NCBI RefSeq assembly: GCF_044359855.1
Contig: NZ_CP132291.1
Coordinates: forward strand, 2,170,001-2,234,000
Direction: 5' to 3'
DNA: 64,000 nucleotides
Origin: Rummeliibacillus pycnus_A
GTDB lineage: Bacteria; Bacillota; Bacilli; Bacillales_A; Planococcaceae
Within the stretch, counting starts at the first letter, position 1, and each line of letters begins with the position of its first letter. The position numbers and the translations under genes were made by a program. Under the pieces are notes generated by a model that saw only the letters and a list, made by a program, of their open reading frames with translations, was not told where the DNA came from and searched no databases. This document shows positions 35,199-43,635 of this stretch, piece by piece.

Positions 35199-35483
35199 TT
35201 ATTCAACGATTGCTAGAACGTCCGATTCACGTAGAATTAAGAATTCTTTACCTTCGTATTTTACCTCTGTTCCTGAATATTTAGAGAAGATGATGTTGTC
35301 CCCTTCTTTTACATTAAGTGGAACTACATTACCACCATCAGTTAAGAATCCAGTACCAACTGCAACAACTTTACCTTCTTGAGGTTTCTCTTTTGCAGAG
35401 TCTGGTAATACGATGCCAAATGCAGATTTTTCTTCAACTTCGACAACTTCGATAATGATACGATCGCCTAATGGTTTTAACAA
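35199..35483 (-). CDS. groES: Co-chaperonin GroES
   Basis: 94 aa, seven-fold lid for GroEL. LLKPLGDRIIIEVVEVEEKS, GIVLPDSAKEKPQEGKVVAV, the mobile loop and EGKEFLILRESDVLAIVE are typical. The frame opens at a TTG (35492) lying directly against the GGAGG. The second TTG at 35483, 9 nt after GGAGG, gives MLKPLGDR and exactly the normal 94-residue length, so it is used. Confidence 0.97.
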   Translation of the reverse strand: MLKPLGDRIIIEVVEVEEKSAFGIVLPDSAKEKPQEGKVVAVGTGFLTDGGNVVPLNVKEGDNIIFSKYSGTEVKYEGKEFLILRESDVLAIVE

Positions 35484-35526
35484 TTGAAACAACCTCCTAG
35501 AATTTGAATAAATATATATTACATTA

Positions 35527-35553
35527 TTAGCACTCCTCTGTATCGAGTGCTAA
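35527..35553 (-). promoter_or_regulatory. CIRCE element (HrcA operator) of groESL
   Basis: TTAGCACTC-N9-GAGTGCTAA, a perfect match to the CIRCE consensus, in the 5' leader of groES. Confidence 0.98.
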
Positions 35554-35563
35554 CACAATTATT

Positions 35564-35592
35564 ATATTAATGAATTCTATTTCTTTTTGCAA
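35564..35592 (-). promoter_or_regulatory. Sigma-A promoter of groESL
   Basis: Minus strand TTGCAA (35587-35592), 17-nt spacer, TAATAT (35564-35569), immediately upstream of CIRCE. An overlapping TATAAT (35561-35566) would give a 20-nt spacer. Confidence 0.6.
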
Positions 35593-35673
35593 GCGAGAAG
35601 CATAAAAAATTTTGTTTTTATTCGCTTATATTTTACAATGAAGGAAACTAAGTAATTAGAGAGGATTCTGAAA

Positions 35674-36390
35674 TTGAAATCTAAAAAAACAGCATTATAT
35701 ATTTTATTGATTTACATTGCGATGCAATTATCCTCTTTCCTTTTTTTACGTCCTTTATTCCACTTTATTAAGGGCCGTTACCCGGAAATGAGTAAAAACG
35801 AGCTTATTTTAACAACTCAAGGTTGGTACATTTTTATTAGTATGGCTATTACCCTTATTATCTTCCTTATATTAGTTTCCCGTGATCAAAACTTTTGGAA
35901 GATTTATAGAGGTAGCAAAGCTCCCCTACCTTTATCTATTTTATGGGGAATCATTGGTTTCTTTATGGTGTTTATGGGTCAATCTATTGGTTCAATGATT
36001 GAAAGTACCTTAGGGATTCATCAAGGTTCTCAGAACACTGCTAATCTTGTATCAATAGCTGATGTTGCCCCAATTGCAATACTAGCAATTGTATTCATCG
36101 GGCCAATTCTAGAAGAGTTTGTATTCCGACGTGTTATATTTGGTTCACTCGTACAAACTACTAATTTCTTTGTTGCAGCTTCAGTTAGTTCGATTGTATT
36201 TGCGCTTATTCACCTTGACTTGCCGCACATCATAATATATGCAATCTCAGGCTTTATATTCGCATTCCTCTATCACAAAACGAAACGAATAATTACATCT
36301 ATTATTGCTCATATGATGCTTAATGGTTTCGTAACGGTCATCCAGTTATACCAAGAACCTATTAAAAAGTTTTTAGAACAATATCAATAA
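35674..36390 (+). CDS. CPBP-family intramembrane glutamic endopeptidase (YdiL-like)
   Basis: 238 aa, TTG start with AGAGAGG 9 nt upstream. About six to seven hydrophobic segments. Abi/CPBP motifs: EEFVFRR (Glu147, Glu148, Arg152) and FALIHLDLPH (His180), plus the late AHMMLNGF. These form the presumed active site of the CAAX/bacteriocin-processing protease family. The position divergent from groES equals ydiL in B. subtilis. Substrate unknown. Confidence 0.88.
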   Translation: MKSKKTALYILLIYIAMQLSSFLFLRPLFHFIKGRYPEMSKNELILTTQGWYIFISMAITLIIFLILVSRDQNFWKIYRGSKAPLPLSILWGIIGFFMVFMGQSIGSMIESTLGIHQGSQNTANLVSIADVAPIAILAIVFIGPILEEFVFRRVIFGSLVQTTNFFVAASVSSIVFALIHLDLPHIIIYAISGFIFAFLYHKTKRIITSIIAHMMLNGFVTVIQLYQEPIKKFLEQYQ

Positions 36391-36520
36391 TTGAAGTGAA
36401 ACGTGCTAATTCAAATGCGAACATTGTTGGAGTCATCCTGCGACCTTCAAGTACTAGCCCATGAAACTGGATATTGATACAAAAAAGTAAGCTAATATAT
36501 TATTCTCTATATAATTAAAA

Positions 36521-36550
36521 AATCCTTCTACCTTATTTGGTAGAAGGATT
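36521..36550 (-). terminator. Terminator overlapping the tatC stop codon
   Basis: AATCCTTCTACC / GGTAGAAGGATT perfect 12-bp stem; the 6-nt loop holds the last tatC codon and its TAA stop. A T-run follows on the minus strand. Confidence 0.9.
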
Positions 36551-37315
36551 TTCTTCTATAGAACTTGCTGCAAGTTCTATTTGTCGTTGTTGCTCAGCTT
36601 TCAAATATTTGCGGTAGCCGATACGTGATACAAGAATACTTATCTCGTATAAAATACATAATGGTAAAGTTACGAACATATGAGACATAATATCCGGTGG
36701 TGTTATAATTGCAGCAATTACCAACAAGATGAAAAACGCATATTTTCGTACTTTCGTCATCATCATTGGTGTTAAAATTCCTAAACGTGTTAAGAATAAT
36801 ACCACTATCGGTAATTGGAATATAATCCCGAAAGGTAATGTAATTTGCGTTAAAAATTGGAAATACTCACTAATCCCAATCGTTTGTTGAACATTTAATT
36901 CATTCGACATTTGCATCATAAATTTTATGATGTATGGAAAAAGAATTTCATAAGAAAATACTACACCACCGATAAATAAAAGAATCATATAAGGAATATA
37001 GCTTAATGTAACTCTTCTTTCTTTTTCCTGTAGACCTGGGCTAATAAAAGCCCATAGTTGATATAGAATTATCGGTGATATCATCACTACAGATAAGATA
37101 AAGATTACTTGAAAGTAAACTTTTACAGGATCTGTTACCTTAAATGAGTGAAGCTGTAATTGCTTAGCATCCTCGTTATATTGCAAAAAGTGAATGAGCG
37201 GTTCTGCTAAAAAGAAGCTTCCGATCACAGCAATCACAAAGAAAACGGCAACAATATATAGCCGTTTTCTTAATTCTTCTATATGTTCCACTATCGTTAG
37301 TTCATTATTGTTCAT
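36533..37315 (-). CDS. tatC: Sec-independent protein translocase TatC
   Basis: Six-helix core receptor of the twin-arginine translocon that recognises RR signal peptides. 260 aa. The N-terminal VEHIEELRKRLYI with the signal-binding Glu, the ISPIILYQLWAFISPGLQEKERR loop, GVVFSYEILFPYIIKF and AAIITPPDIMSHMFVTLPLCILYEISI are canonical. The 3' end is embedded in the transcription terminator stem. It is co-transcribed behind tatA (17-nt gap). Confidence 0.97.
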   Translation of the reverse strand: MNNNELTIVEHIEELRKRLYIVAVFFVIAVIGSFFLAEPLIHFLQYNEDAKQLQLHSFKVTDPVKVYFQVIFILSVVMISPIILYQLWAFISPGLQEKERRVTLSYIPYMILLFIGGVVFSYEILFPYIIKFMMQMSNELNVQQTIGISEYFQFLTQITLPFGIIFQLPIVVLFLTRLGILTPMMMTKVRKYAFFILLVIAAIITPPDIMSHMFVTLPLCILYEISILVSRIGYRKYLKAEQQRQIELAASSIEENPSTK

Positions 37316-37332
37316 ACAACTAACATCCTAAC

Positions 37333-37533
37333 TTATTTATCTTCAGTTTTTGTAGATTCAGATACTTTTTTTGTATCATCGTCATCTGCTAAACCTTTTG
37401 TAGCATTTTTAAATTCGCGGAGAGTAGAACCCATTGCTTTACCTAGCTCAGGTAATTTCTTCGGTCCGAAAATTAGTAGGGCCACAATCCCGATAATTAA
37501 AGCACTCCCAGGACCAATTCCCATTACAGACAC
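37333..37533 (-). CDS. tatA: Sec-independent translocase subunit TatA
   Basis: 66 aa: one N-terminal transmembrane helix (GSALIIGIVALLIFGPKKLPELG), with the FGPKKLPELGKAMG hinge and an amphipathic helix, then a charged tail. It forms the pore-like oligomer of the minimal TatA-TatC system of Gram-positive bacteria (TatAy-type by position). GGAGG precedes the ATG. It lies 80 nt after rex. Confidence 0.96.
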   Translation of the reverse strand: MSVMGIGPGSALIIGIVALLIFGPKKLPELGKAMGSTLREFKNATKGLADDDDTKKVSESTKTEDK

Positions 37534-37613
37534 CTCCTCTTAATATGTCTTATTTTAACTCATAAATAGTCTTTTTGCTATTTCTATTAATAGCCTATTT
37601 GTGAATATTTTTG

Positions 37614-38252
37614 TCATGGCTTGTCATTTCTAATAAAGTAACTTAGTGTTTGTAATTCAATTGTTAGGTCAATTGTATGCACTCGAATGTTATCTGGAAC
37701 ATTTAATCGTACAGGTGAAAAGTTTAATATACCTTTTACCCCCATTTTAACTAGACGATCTGTCATAAATTGTGCTGAACGTGCAGGTACCGTTAATATC
37801 GGTAATTCTGCACCATATTCTGCAAATTTCTCCTCTAATAGATCTGGTGAGAAAACTGGAATATCATTTATATATGTACCTTCTGGGGTACCGCTTGTAT
37901 CAAATGCCACAACAATTTTCATATTATGGCTTTTTTGAAAATTATAATTTAGTAAAGCACTGCCAAGGTTCCCTACTCCGATTATCGCTACATTCATTCG
38001 TTCATCTTGGTCTAATATATGTCTAAAAAAATCAAGTAAATATTGTACATCATAACCGTAACCCTTTTTACCAAGGGCTCCAAAATGTGAAAAATCGCGG
38101 CGAATGGTCGCTGAGTCAATCTTCATTGCTTCACTTAGTTCCTTCGAAGATATTCTTCCTTGTCCAGCTTCTGCAAAACTTAGGATGAAGCGATAGTAGA
38201 GAGGAAGCCTTTTTGTTGTAGCTTGTGGAATATTATTATTAGTAGCTTTCAC
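37614..38252 (-). CDS. rex: Redox-sensing transcriptional repressor Rex
   Basis: NADH/NAD+-responsive repressor of fermentative and respiratory genes. 212 aa. Winged helix about 1-80 (RISSKELSEAMKIDSATIRRDFSHFGALGKKGYGY), Rossmann domain with VAIIGVGNLGSALLNY, and the C-terminal ELQTLSYFI domain-swapped helix. The frame opens at 38273, but AGGAGG lies 7 nt before the GTG at 38252 (MKATNNNIPQATTKRLPLYY), which is used. A weak Rex-like half site (TTGTGAA) occurs near its 3' end only. Confidence 0.95.
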   Translation of the reverse strand: MKATNNNIPQATTKRLPLYYRFILSFAEAGQGRISSKELSEAMKIDSATIRRDFSHFGALGKKGYGYDVQYLLDFFRHILDQDERMNVAIIGVGNLGSALLNYNFQKSHNMKIVVAFDTSGTPEGTYINDIPVFSPDLLEEKFAEYGAELPILTVPARSAQFMTDRLVKMGVKGILNFSPVRLNVPDNIRVHTIDLTIELQTLSYFIRNDKP

Positions 38253-38378
38253 AATGTTTCCTCCTGCAATCAATCCGAAATCGTTTCAATCTTACATGAC
38301 GATTGACTATATGTAAAGCTATCCCGTTGCACACATGAGTATCTTCCTATAAACTAGGATTGAACTGAGGTGTCTAAT

Positions 38379-40319
38379 ATGATCGTTTTACAGGTCAATC
38401 AATTATATAAATCTTATATTGCCGATGAAATTTTAAGTGGCGTTAAACTTGAAGTACAGCACCGAGATCGCGTAGCACTTGTAGGTCGTAATGGTGCCGG
38501 TAAATCTACATTATTAAAAATAATTGCAGGAAAGCTATCGTATGATTCTGGTGATATCATCATGCCAAAAGATATTCGCTTAGGTTATCTAGACCAACAT
38601 GCTGGACTAGAATCTACTCTTTCAATTTGGGAAGAAATGATGACTATTTTCGAACCGTTGAAAAAACAAGAACAGCAGCTTCGAAAATTAGAACAGAAAA
38701 TGGCCGATCCTGCAATATATGAAAATACAGAAGCTTATGCGAAAATTATGACTGAATATGATCAGCTACAACATGATTTTAAAGAGCATGGAGGCTATCA
38801 ATTTGAAGCTGATACGCGCTCAGTGTTACACGGAATGCAATTCTATCCAGAAAGTTATGACCAGAAAATCTCTTCACTATCCGGTGGTCAAAGAACTCGT
38901 CTTGCACTTGCTAAGTTGCTATTAAGCAAACCTGAGTTACTCATTCTCGATGAACCTACTAACCACCTAGATATCGAAACATTAAGTTGGCTCGAAAACT
39001 TCTTAAAGAATTATGATGGTGCAATACTAATCGTATCACATGACCGCTATTTCTTGGACCAAGTTGTTTCTATTGTATACGAAGTTTCTCGTCATCATGT
39101 CTCAAAATTCACAGGCAACTATAGCAATTATTTAGATGAGAAAGCAAAGAACTATGAACGAGACCGTAAAATATTCGAAAAACAACAAGGAGAAAAGGCA
39201 AAGCTTGAAGCCTTTATCCAAAAGAATATTGCTCGTGCATCTACTACGAAGATGGCACAAAGCCGTCGTAAAATCCTTGAAAGAACTGAGTGGATGGATG
39301 CACCAGATGGGGATGAGAAATCAGCTACCTTCACTTTCGGCATTGATCGCCAAAGTGGAAATGACGTTCTCTCTATCAATGAATTAGCGATTGGCTATGA
39401 AGGAAATGAAATATCAAAGAACATTCAAATGCGTGTTTATCGTCAAGACCGCATTGCGCTTGTCGGACCAAATGGTGTCGGTAAATCTACATTATTAAAA
39501 ACAATTGTCAAGGATAAACAAGCACTTGCTGGTGAAATCAATTATGGAACGAATGTACAAATTGGCTACTATGATCAAGAACTAGCAAAGTTAGCAAGCA
39601 ATAAAACCGTCTTGAAAGAACTTTGGGATGAATGGCCATTAATGAGCGAAAAAGATATTCGGACTGTACTTGGCCGCTTTCTCTTCTCTGGTGAAGATGT
39701 GGATAAAATTGTGCACGACTTATCTGGTGGTGAAAAAGCTCGTTTATCATTAGCAAAATTAATGCTCCAAAAATCAAATTTGCTTATTCTCGATGAACCA
39801 ACAAACCATTTAGACTTAGATAGTAAAGAGGTATTAGAAAATGCTCTTATAGACTATCCAGGTACATTACTTTTCGTATCACATGACCGTTACTTCATCA
39901 ACCGTATAGCCACAAAGGTGATCGAACTTTCCAATGATGGTACTACAGAATATCTTGGGGATTACGACTACTATATTGAAAAGAAAAAAGAAATTGAAGA
40001 AATTGCAGCAGAAAAATTAGCAGCATTACCTCAAGCCCAAGAAACAATACTAAAAAAACAAAAGAATACGCATATTGATAAAGAAGCGAAGAAAAAAGAA
40101 CGAAAAATACGCCGTCGTATTGAAGAAATTGAGGATACATTAAGCGTTTTTGATAACCAGATAAAAGAAATTGAAGAAAAGCTTTGTGATCCTGCAATCT
40201 TCCAAGACCATGAAAAAGTGATAGTACTTCAAACCGAACTAGATCGTATTAAAGAACAACGTGAAGAAATTGAATTCGAATGGATCGAATTAAACGAACA
40301 GCTAGAAGAATTTGAATAA
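38379..40319 (+). CDS. ABC-F family ATPase (YdiF-like)
   Basis: 646 aa, two ABC domains without membrane segments. Walker A GRNGAGKST and GPNGVGKST; signature LSGGQRTRLALAKLLL and LSGGEKARLSLAKLML; Walker B LLILDEPTNHLD twice. The ABC-F linker (about 240-310) lies between, and a charged coiled-coil C-terminal extension (about 535-646) follows. ABC-F proteins act on the ribosome. GTG 38370 overlaps the Shine-Dalgarno; the ATG at 38379, 8 nt after GAGG, is preferred. Position matches B. subtilis ydiF. Confidence 0.92.
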   Translation: MIVLQVNQLYKSYIADEILSGVKLEVQHRDRVALVGRNGAGKSTLLKIIAGKLSYDSGDIIMPKDIRLGYLDQHAGLESTLSIWEEMMTIFEPLKKQEQQLRKLEQKMADPAIYENTEAYAKIMTEYDQLQHDFKEHGGYQFEADTRSVLHGMQFYPESYDQKISSLSGGQRTRLALAKLLLSKPELLILDEPTNHLDIETLSWLENFLKNYDGAILIVSHDRYFLDQVVSIVYEVSRHHVSKFTGNYSNYLDEKAKNYERDRKIFEKQQGEKAKLEAFIQKNIARASTTKMAQSRRKILERTEWMDAPDGDEKSATFTFGIDRQSGNDVLSINELAIGYEGNEISKNIQMRVYRQDRIALVGPNGVGKSTLLKTIVKDKQALAGEINYGTNVQIGYYDQELAKLASNKTVLKELWDEWPLMSEKDIRTVLGRFLFSGEDVDKIVHDLSGGEKARLSLAKLMLQKSNLLILDEPTNHLDLDSKEVLENALIDYPGTLLFVSHDRYFINRIATKVIELSNDGTTEYLGDYDYYIEKKKEIEEIAAEKLAALPQAQETILKKQKNTHIDKEAKKKERKIRRRIEEIEDTLSVFDNQIKEIEEKLCDPAIFQDHEKVIVLQTELDRIKEQREEIEFEWIELNEQLEEFE

Positions 40320-40334
40320 CTTTTGAAACCTGTG

Positions 40335-40373
40335 GGCTTTCTAAAAAGTATAGAAAATACTTTTTAGAAAGCC
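40335..40373. terminator. Terminator after the ABC-F gene
   Basis: Perfect 17-bp stem GGCTTTCTAAAAAGTAT / ATACTTTTTAGAAAGCC with a 5-nt loop. Confidence 0.9.
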
Positions 40374-40437
40374 TTGTTTATTAAGCAAAATAATATTATA
40401 AAAGGCTTTTGGCTCCTACGACTCGCAAGAAAGGAAA

Positions 40438-40474
40438 TGTCGAAAGATTATTTTTCGACAAACTCTTTGTCGTT
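40438..40474. promoter_or_regulatory. Inverted pair of Spo0A-type boxes
   Basis: TGTCGAA (40438-40444) and its inverse TTCGACA (40454-40460) match the 0A-box core exactly; TGTCGTT (40468-40474) is one mismatch away. The pair could also be read as a stem-loop (TGTCGAAA / TTTCGACA). Spo0A binding is inferred. Confidence 0.4.
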
Positions 40475-40526
40475 TAAAGGGGGTTCTTGTCTATATATTG
40501 GTCAATAATAAATTTTTATCCTATTT

Positions 40527-40697
40527 CTTTCCACAGATTTATACACACTTAATATCCTTTTATTTCAATGAACAAATACACTTTTCCACATTATCCACAG
40601 ATTGAGGAGAAGTTACGAACAGGAAAATGTGCAAAAGTCACCACTATATATAGAAAACACACATTTTATCCACATCTTATCCACAAACTGTGGATTA
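40527..40697. promoter_or_regulatory. DnaA-box cluster between ydiF and tsaD
   Basis: Four exact TTATNCACA boxes: 40539-40547 (TTATACACA) and 40591-40599, 40666-40674, 40677-40685 (TTATCCACA). Near matches: 40527-40535 CTTTCCACA, 40582-40590 TTTTCCACA, reverse 40628-40636 and reverse 40689-40697 (TGTGGATTA). All lie within 171 bp of non-coding DNA. Such density is expected only at oriC or at DnaA-titration clusters. Confidence 0.8.
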
Positions 40698-40729
40698 TTT
40701 TCGAATTTTCTTATTATTTTGCTAATAAA

Positions 40730-40763
40730 AAAAGACTTTCATCCATAAATGAAAGTCTTTTTG
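40730..40763 (-). terminator. Terminator of the tsaE-tsaB-rimI-tsaD operon
   Basis: AAAAGACTTTCAT / ATGAAAGTCTTTT with T-run on the minus strand. Confidence 0.88.
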
Positions 40764-40771
40764 TGAATTAT

Positions 40772-41794
40772 TCAGTCGTTCCAAGAAATAAGTTCCATTC
40801 CTGGACGTCCGTTTAATGTTAAATCACTGCGTTTCCCAACTTTGAGCATAGATGTACCCGCGGCTGCAATCATTGCTGCATTGTCTGTACATAATTTTAA
40901 AGGTGGCACATAGAAAGGTATGCCTTCTTTTTTGAAAGTGTCCTCTAATGAAGAACGTAAACCTTTATTTGCTGAAACTCCACCTGCCGCGATTACTTGT
41001 TTGACGTTAAATTCACGTGCTGCACGCAAAGTTTTTGTAGTTAAAACTTCTACCACACTATCTTGGAATCCTTTTGCAACATGCATTGGATTAATCGCTT
41101 CTCCTCGTTGGTCAGCATTATGTTTGTAATTAATGACTGCTGATTTTAATCCACTAAAGCTAAAATCATATGAATCATGCTCTAACCAAACACGTGGAAA
41201 ATCAACTGCATCATCACTTTCATGTGCTAAACGATCAATTTGTGGACCACCTGGGTAAGATATATTCAACACCCGTGCAACTTTATCATAAGCTTCACCA
41301 GCCGCATCATCACGTGTTTCACCAATTAATTCAAACGATCCATCAGCCTTCATTAAAACAAGCTCTGTATGTCCACCTGATACAACTAGTGCTAACAATG
41401 GAAATTCCATTGGTTGGATTAGTGCATTTGCATAAATATGACCTGCAATATGGTGTACACCGACTAATGGTAAATTATTAGCGAATGCAAATGCCTTTGC
41501 AGCATTAATTCCTATTAATAATGCTCCAACAAGACCAGGACCTTCCGTAACACAAACTGCATCTAAATCTTCTGGTTTCATATTGGCTTGTTGTAAAGCT
41601 TCTTCAATAACGATTGTTACTTGCTCTACATGATGACGAGAAGCGATTTCAGGTACAACTCCTCCAAATCGTTTATGACTTTCTATTTGAGATGCAACCA
41701 CATTGGAAACAATCTCGTGTCCATTTTTTACAATAGAAGCAGCCGTTTCATCACAACTACTTTCAATGCCTAATATATATAGATCTTTTTCCAT
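40772..41794 (-). CDS. tsaD: tRNA N6-adenosine threonylcarbamoyltransferase TsaD
   Basis: Transfers threonylcarbamoyl from TC-AMP to A37 of ANN-reading tRNAs (t6A), together with TsaB and TsaE. 340 aa, ASKHA fold: LGIESSCDETAASIV, metal motif HHIAGHIYANAL, VSGGHTELVLM, SFSGLKSAVINY and AAGGVSANKGLR, with C-terminal CTDNAAMIAAAG. The frame opens at GTG 41809. The ATG at 41794 (MEKDLYILGIESS), preceded by GGTGA, overlaps the rimI stop as TAATG and is preferred. Confidence 0.96.
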   Translation of the reverse strand: MEKDLYILGIESSCDETAASIVKNGHEIVSNVVASQIESHKRFGGVVPEIASRHHVEQVTIVIEEALQQANMKPEDLDAVCVTEGPGLVGALLIGINAAKAFAFANNLPLVGVHHIAGHIYANALIQPMEFPLLALVVSGGHTELVLMKADGSFELIGETRDDAAGEAYDKVARVLNISYPGGPQIDRLAHESDDAVDFPRVWLEHDSYDFSFSGLKSAVINYKHNADQRGEAINPMHVAKGFQDSVVEVLTTKTLRAAREFNVKQVIAAGGVSANKGLRSSLEDTFKKEGIPFYVPPLKLCTDNAAMIAAAGTSMLKVGKRSDLTLNGRPGMELISWND

Positions 41795-42237
41795 TATAAA
41801 TTCACCCACATGACAAGAGCGTCCTCTTGATTATCAGTATAGTAGCCTTTACGAATTCCGCCTTCTTGGAATCCAAGTTTTCGATACAAGTTTTGTGCGA
41901 CAGTATTTGTTACACGTACTTCTAAGCTCATCACGACAACATTGCGTTCCTTTGCAATGCGAATTGCTTCACACATCAGTCCTTCACCAGTACCTTTTCC
42001 TCTACCTGTAGGAAGTACGGCTACATTCGTAATTTGGCTTTCATCTAACACAATCCACATTCCACAAAAGCCGATTATTGCATCTGTTTCGTCCACAGCA
42101 ACGACATAGGTGGCTTGGGTATTGGTTGTCATTTCATGATAAAAGGCATCAAGTGTCCAAGGGGTAGCAAATACGTCTTCCTCGATACTATGTACTGCCT
42201 CAACATCTGCAATAGTCATTTGTCGATACTTAATCAT
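41794..42237 (-). CDS. rimI: Ribosomal-protein-alanine N-acetyltransferase RimI
   Basis: 147-aa GNAT acetyltransferase; acetyl-CoA site QITNVAVLPTGRGKGTGEGLM (Q/RxxGxG/A type) and the C-terminal VTNTVAQNLYRKLGFQEGG. In its position inside the tsa operon it is the usual RimI of Firmicutes, acetylating the N-terminus of S18 or other targets. GGTGA precedes the ATG. The stop overlaps the tsaD start. Confidence 0.92.
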   Translation of the reverse strand: MIKYRQMTIADVEAVHSIEEDVFATPWTLDAFYHEMTTNTQATYVVAVDETDAIIGFCGMWIVLDESQITNVAVLPTGRGKGTGEGLMCEAIRIAKERNVVVMSLEVRVTNTVAQNLYRKLGFQEGGIRKGYYTDNQEDALVMWVNL

Positions 42238-42245
42238 CGGCTCAC

Positions 42246-42950
42246 CTATTGTTTTTCCTTTTGATCTTTTAACCAGTTTGCTTCAGCTTCTGCTATGCGG
42301 CAATATTTTGGAACGAAAGTATGAGTAGCCTCTATAGCTGGTAACTCTTGTTGTTCCGCTAGATGAATAAGCTGTGCTGCATTTGGCAGATCTAGTGTAT
42401 ATGATGCTCTTAATGCTTGTTCACCTAATTCTTGTTGGATTAGTGCCCAGAAATTATCCACATCATGTCCCACAAACAATACTGGTTGTCTTAGTTCTTT
42501 TAATTGTGCTAACAACCCTACCATACTGTAGTGTCCATCTTCTACTACAGGAGCAAGTCCATTGGTTGCATCATACGCCGCAGCATAAACATTTTGACGT
42601 CTAGCATCGATTAATGAACAAATAACGCCTTCGTACATCTCTGCATTCGCAGCAAGTACTTGTAAGCTCGAAATACCAACTAACGGTACTTGTAATGTCC
42701 AAGATAATGTTTTTGCAATCGTCACTCCTATACGCACACCTGTATATGAACCAGGTCCTTGGCTTACTGCAATCGCATCAATATCTTTTGGAGACATATT
42801 CACTTTTTTGAAAATATGCTCAATCGCTGGCATCACACCAGCTGAATGATTTACTTTGATATTCGTTACTTCAGCTGTAATGATTTGTCCATCTTTTACT
42901 ATGGCAACAGCTAAAGGAGAATTTGCTGTATCTATCCCTAACCAGATCAT
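42246..42950 (-). CDS. tsaB: t6A synthesis partner protein TsaB
   Basis: 234 aa ASKHA-fold paralogue of TsaD needed for t6A formation. WLGIDTANSPLAVAIVKDGQ, GVMPAIEHIFKKVNMSPKDI and VSQGPGSYTGVRIGVTIAKTL are diagnostic; it lacks the HxxxH metal site of TsaD. The ATG overlaps the tsaE stop as ATGA, so translation is coupled. Confidence 0.95.
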   Translation of the reverse strand: MIWLGIDTANSPLAVAIVKDGQIITAEVTNIKVNHSAGVMPAIEHIFKKVNMSPKDIDAIAVSQGPGSYTGVRIGVTIAKTLSWTLQVPLVGISSLQVLAANAEMYEGVICSLIDARRQNVYAAAYDATNGLAPVVEDGHYSMVGLLAQLKELRQPVLFVGHDVDNFWALIQQELGEQALRASYTLDLPNAAQLIHLAEQQELPAIEATHTFVPKYCRIAEAEANWLKDQKEKQ

Positions 42951-43399
42951 TTCATTAACTCCTCACACAATCGTTCATAGCGCTGTCCGATTGGTTTCAA
43001 TAAGAATCTTCTTGTATTTTCATCAACTCGTTGTATTTCAATTGCTAAACGTGCAGCAGGAAGATCTTGTTCTATTAAGTGTGCCCATTCAACAACCGAA
43101 ATTGCATCACCATAGAAAATTTCATCCCAACCAAGATCTTCATCGCTATCTGCTAAACGATAGACATCTAAGTGATTAAAAGGTAATCGCCCTTCATATT
43201 GCTTTAAAATCGTGAACGTTGGGCTATTGACTGTACGAGTAATACCAAGCCCCCTTGCTAAGCCTTGCGTAAACGTTGTCTTACCTGCGCCAAGATCTCC
43301 TTCCAGAGTAATTGTATCTTGTGCCTCAAGTAAATTAGCCAATTTCAACGCTAATTGGTTTGTTTCCTCTAAAGAACCAACCATTATTTCAATTGTCAT
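42947..43399 (-). CDS. tsaE: tRNA threonylcarbamoyladenosine ATPase TsaE
   Basis: 150-aa P-loop ATPase that cycles the TsaB-TsaD complex. Walker A GDLGAGKTT at residues 34-42; switch motifs NSPTFTILKQYEG, FNHLDVYRL and VVEWAHLI. First gene of the operon. Its promoter lies within 43,400-43,480 but is not clear to me. thiL, which precedes it in B. subtilis, is absent. Confidence 0.95.
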   Translation of the reverse strand: MTIEIMVGSLEETNQLALKLANLLEAQDTITLEGDLGAGKTTFTQGLARGLGITRTVNSPTFTILKQYEGRLPFNHLDVYRLADSDEDLGWDEIFYGDAISVVEWAHLIEQDLPAARLAIEIQRVDENTRRFLLKPIGQRYERLCEELMK

Positions 43400-43483
43400 T
43401 GTCTTCGTCCTCTCAAATTCACATTATCTATAGTTTACCTAAAGCTTTACAAATGTTCAAAGTGAACGAGTTGAAACATCTAG

Positions 43484-43519
43484 ACATAAAAAAATAACAC
43501 AGCCTCTTTAGCTGTGTTT
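43484..43519 (-). terminator. Terminator of the solitary tRNA-Asp
   Basis: AACACAGC / GCTGTGTT stem with T7 on the minus strand, 22 nt after the tRNA CCA end. Confidence 0.85.
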
Positions 43520-43540
43520 GAATTTACATTAAATAAAAAA

Positions 43541-43617
43541 TGGCGGTTCGGACGGGACTCGAACCCGCGACCTCCTGCGTGACAGGCAGGCATTCTAACC
43601 AGCTGAACTACCGAACC
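43541..43617 (-). tRNA. tRNA-Asp (GTC), copy downstream of rrn
   Basis: 77 nt with encoded CCA; acceptor GGTTCGG / CCGAACC, anticodon GTC in CTGTCAC, T-loop TTCGAGT. Identical to the tRNA-Asp at 49556-49632. It has its own promoter (43636-43664) and terminator. Confidence 0.97.
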
Positions 43618-43635
43618 ATTTCATTTACAAGATTT

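Noticed and set aside
37596..37618. Rex-operator-like TTGTGAATATTTTTGTCA near the rex 3' end
   Set aside because: Only one half-site matches and the position at the gene end makes autoregulation unlikely.
40527..40697. Chromosomal origin oriC
   Set aside because: Despite the DnaA boxes there is no dnaA, dnaN or rpmH nearby and no clear AT-rich unwinding element with DnaA-trio; a titration-type cluster fits better.
40530..40700. CRISPR array
   Set aside because: The short repeated TTATCCACA units are irregularly spaced 9-mers in both orientations, not repeats with unique spacers, and no cas genes exist in the window.
40568..40816. 82-codon plus-strand frame between ydiF and tsaD
   Set aside because: It is produced by the DnaA-box cluster and terminator; no Shine-Dalgarno site and it runs antisense into tsaD.
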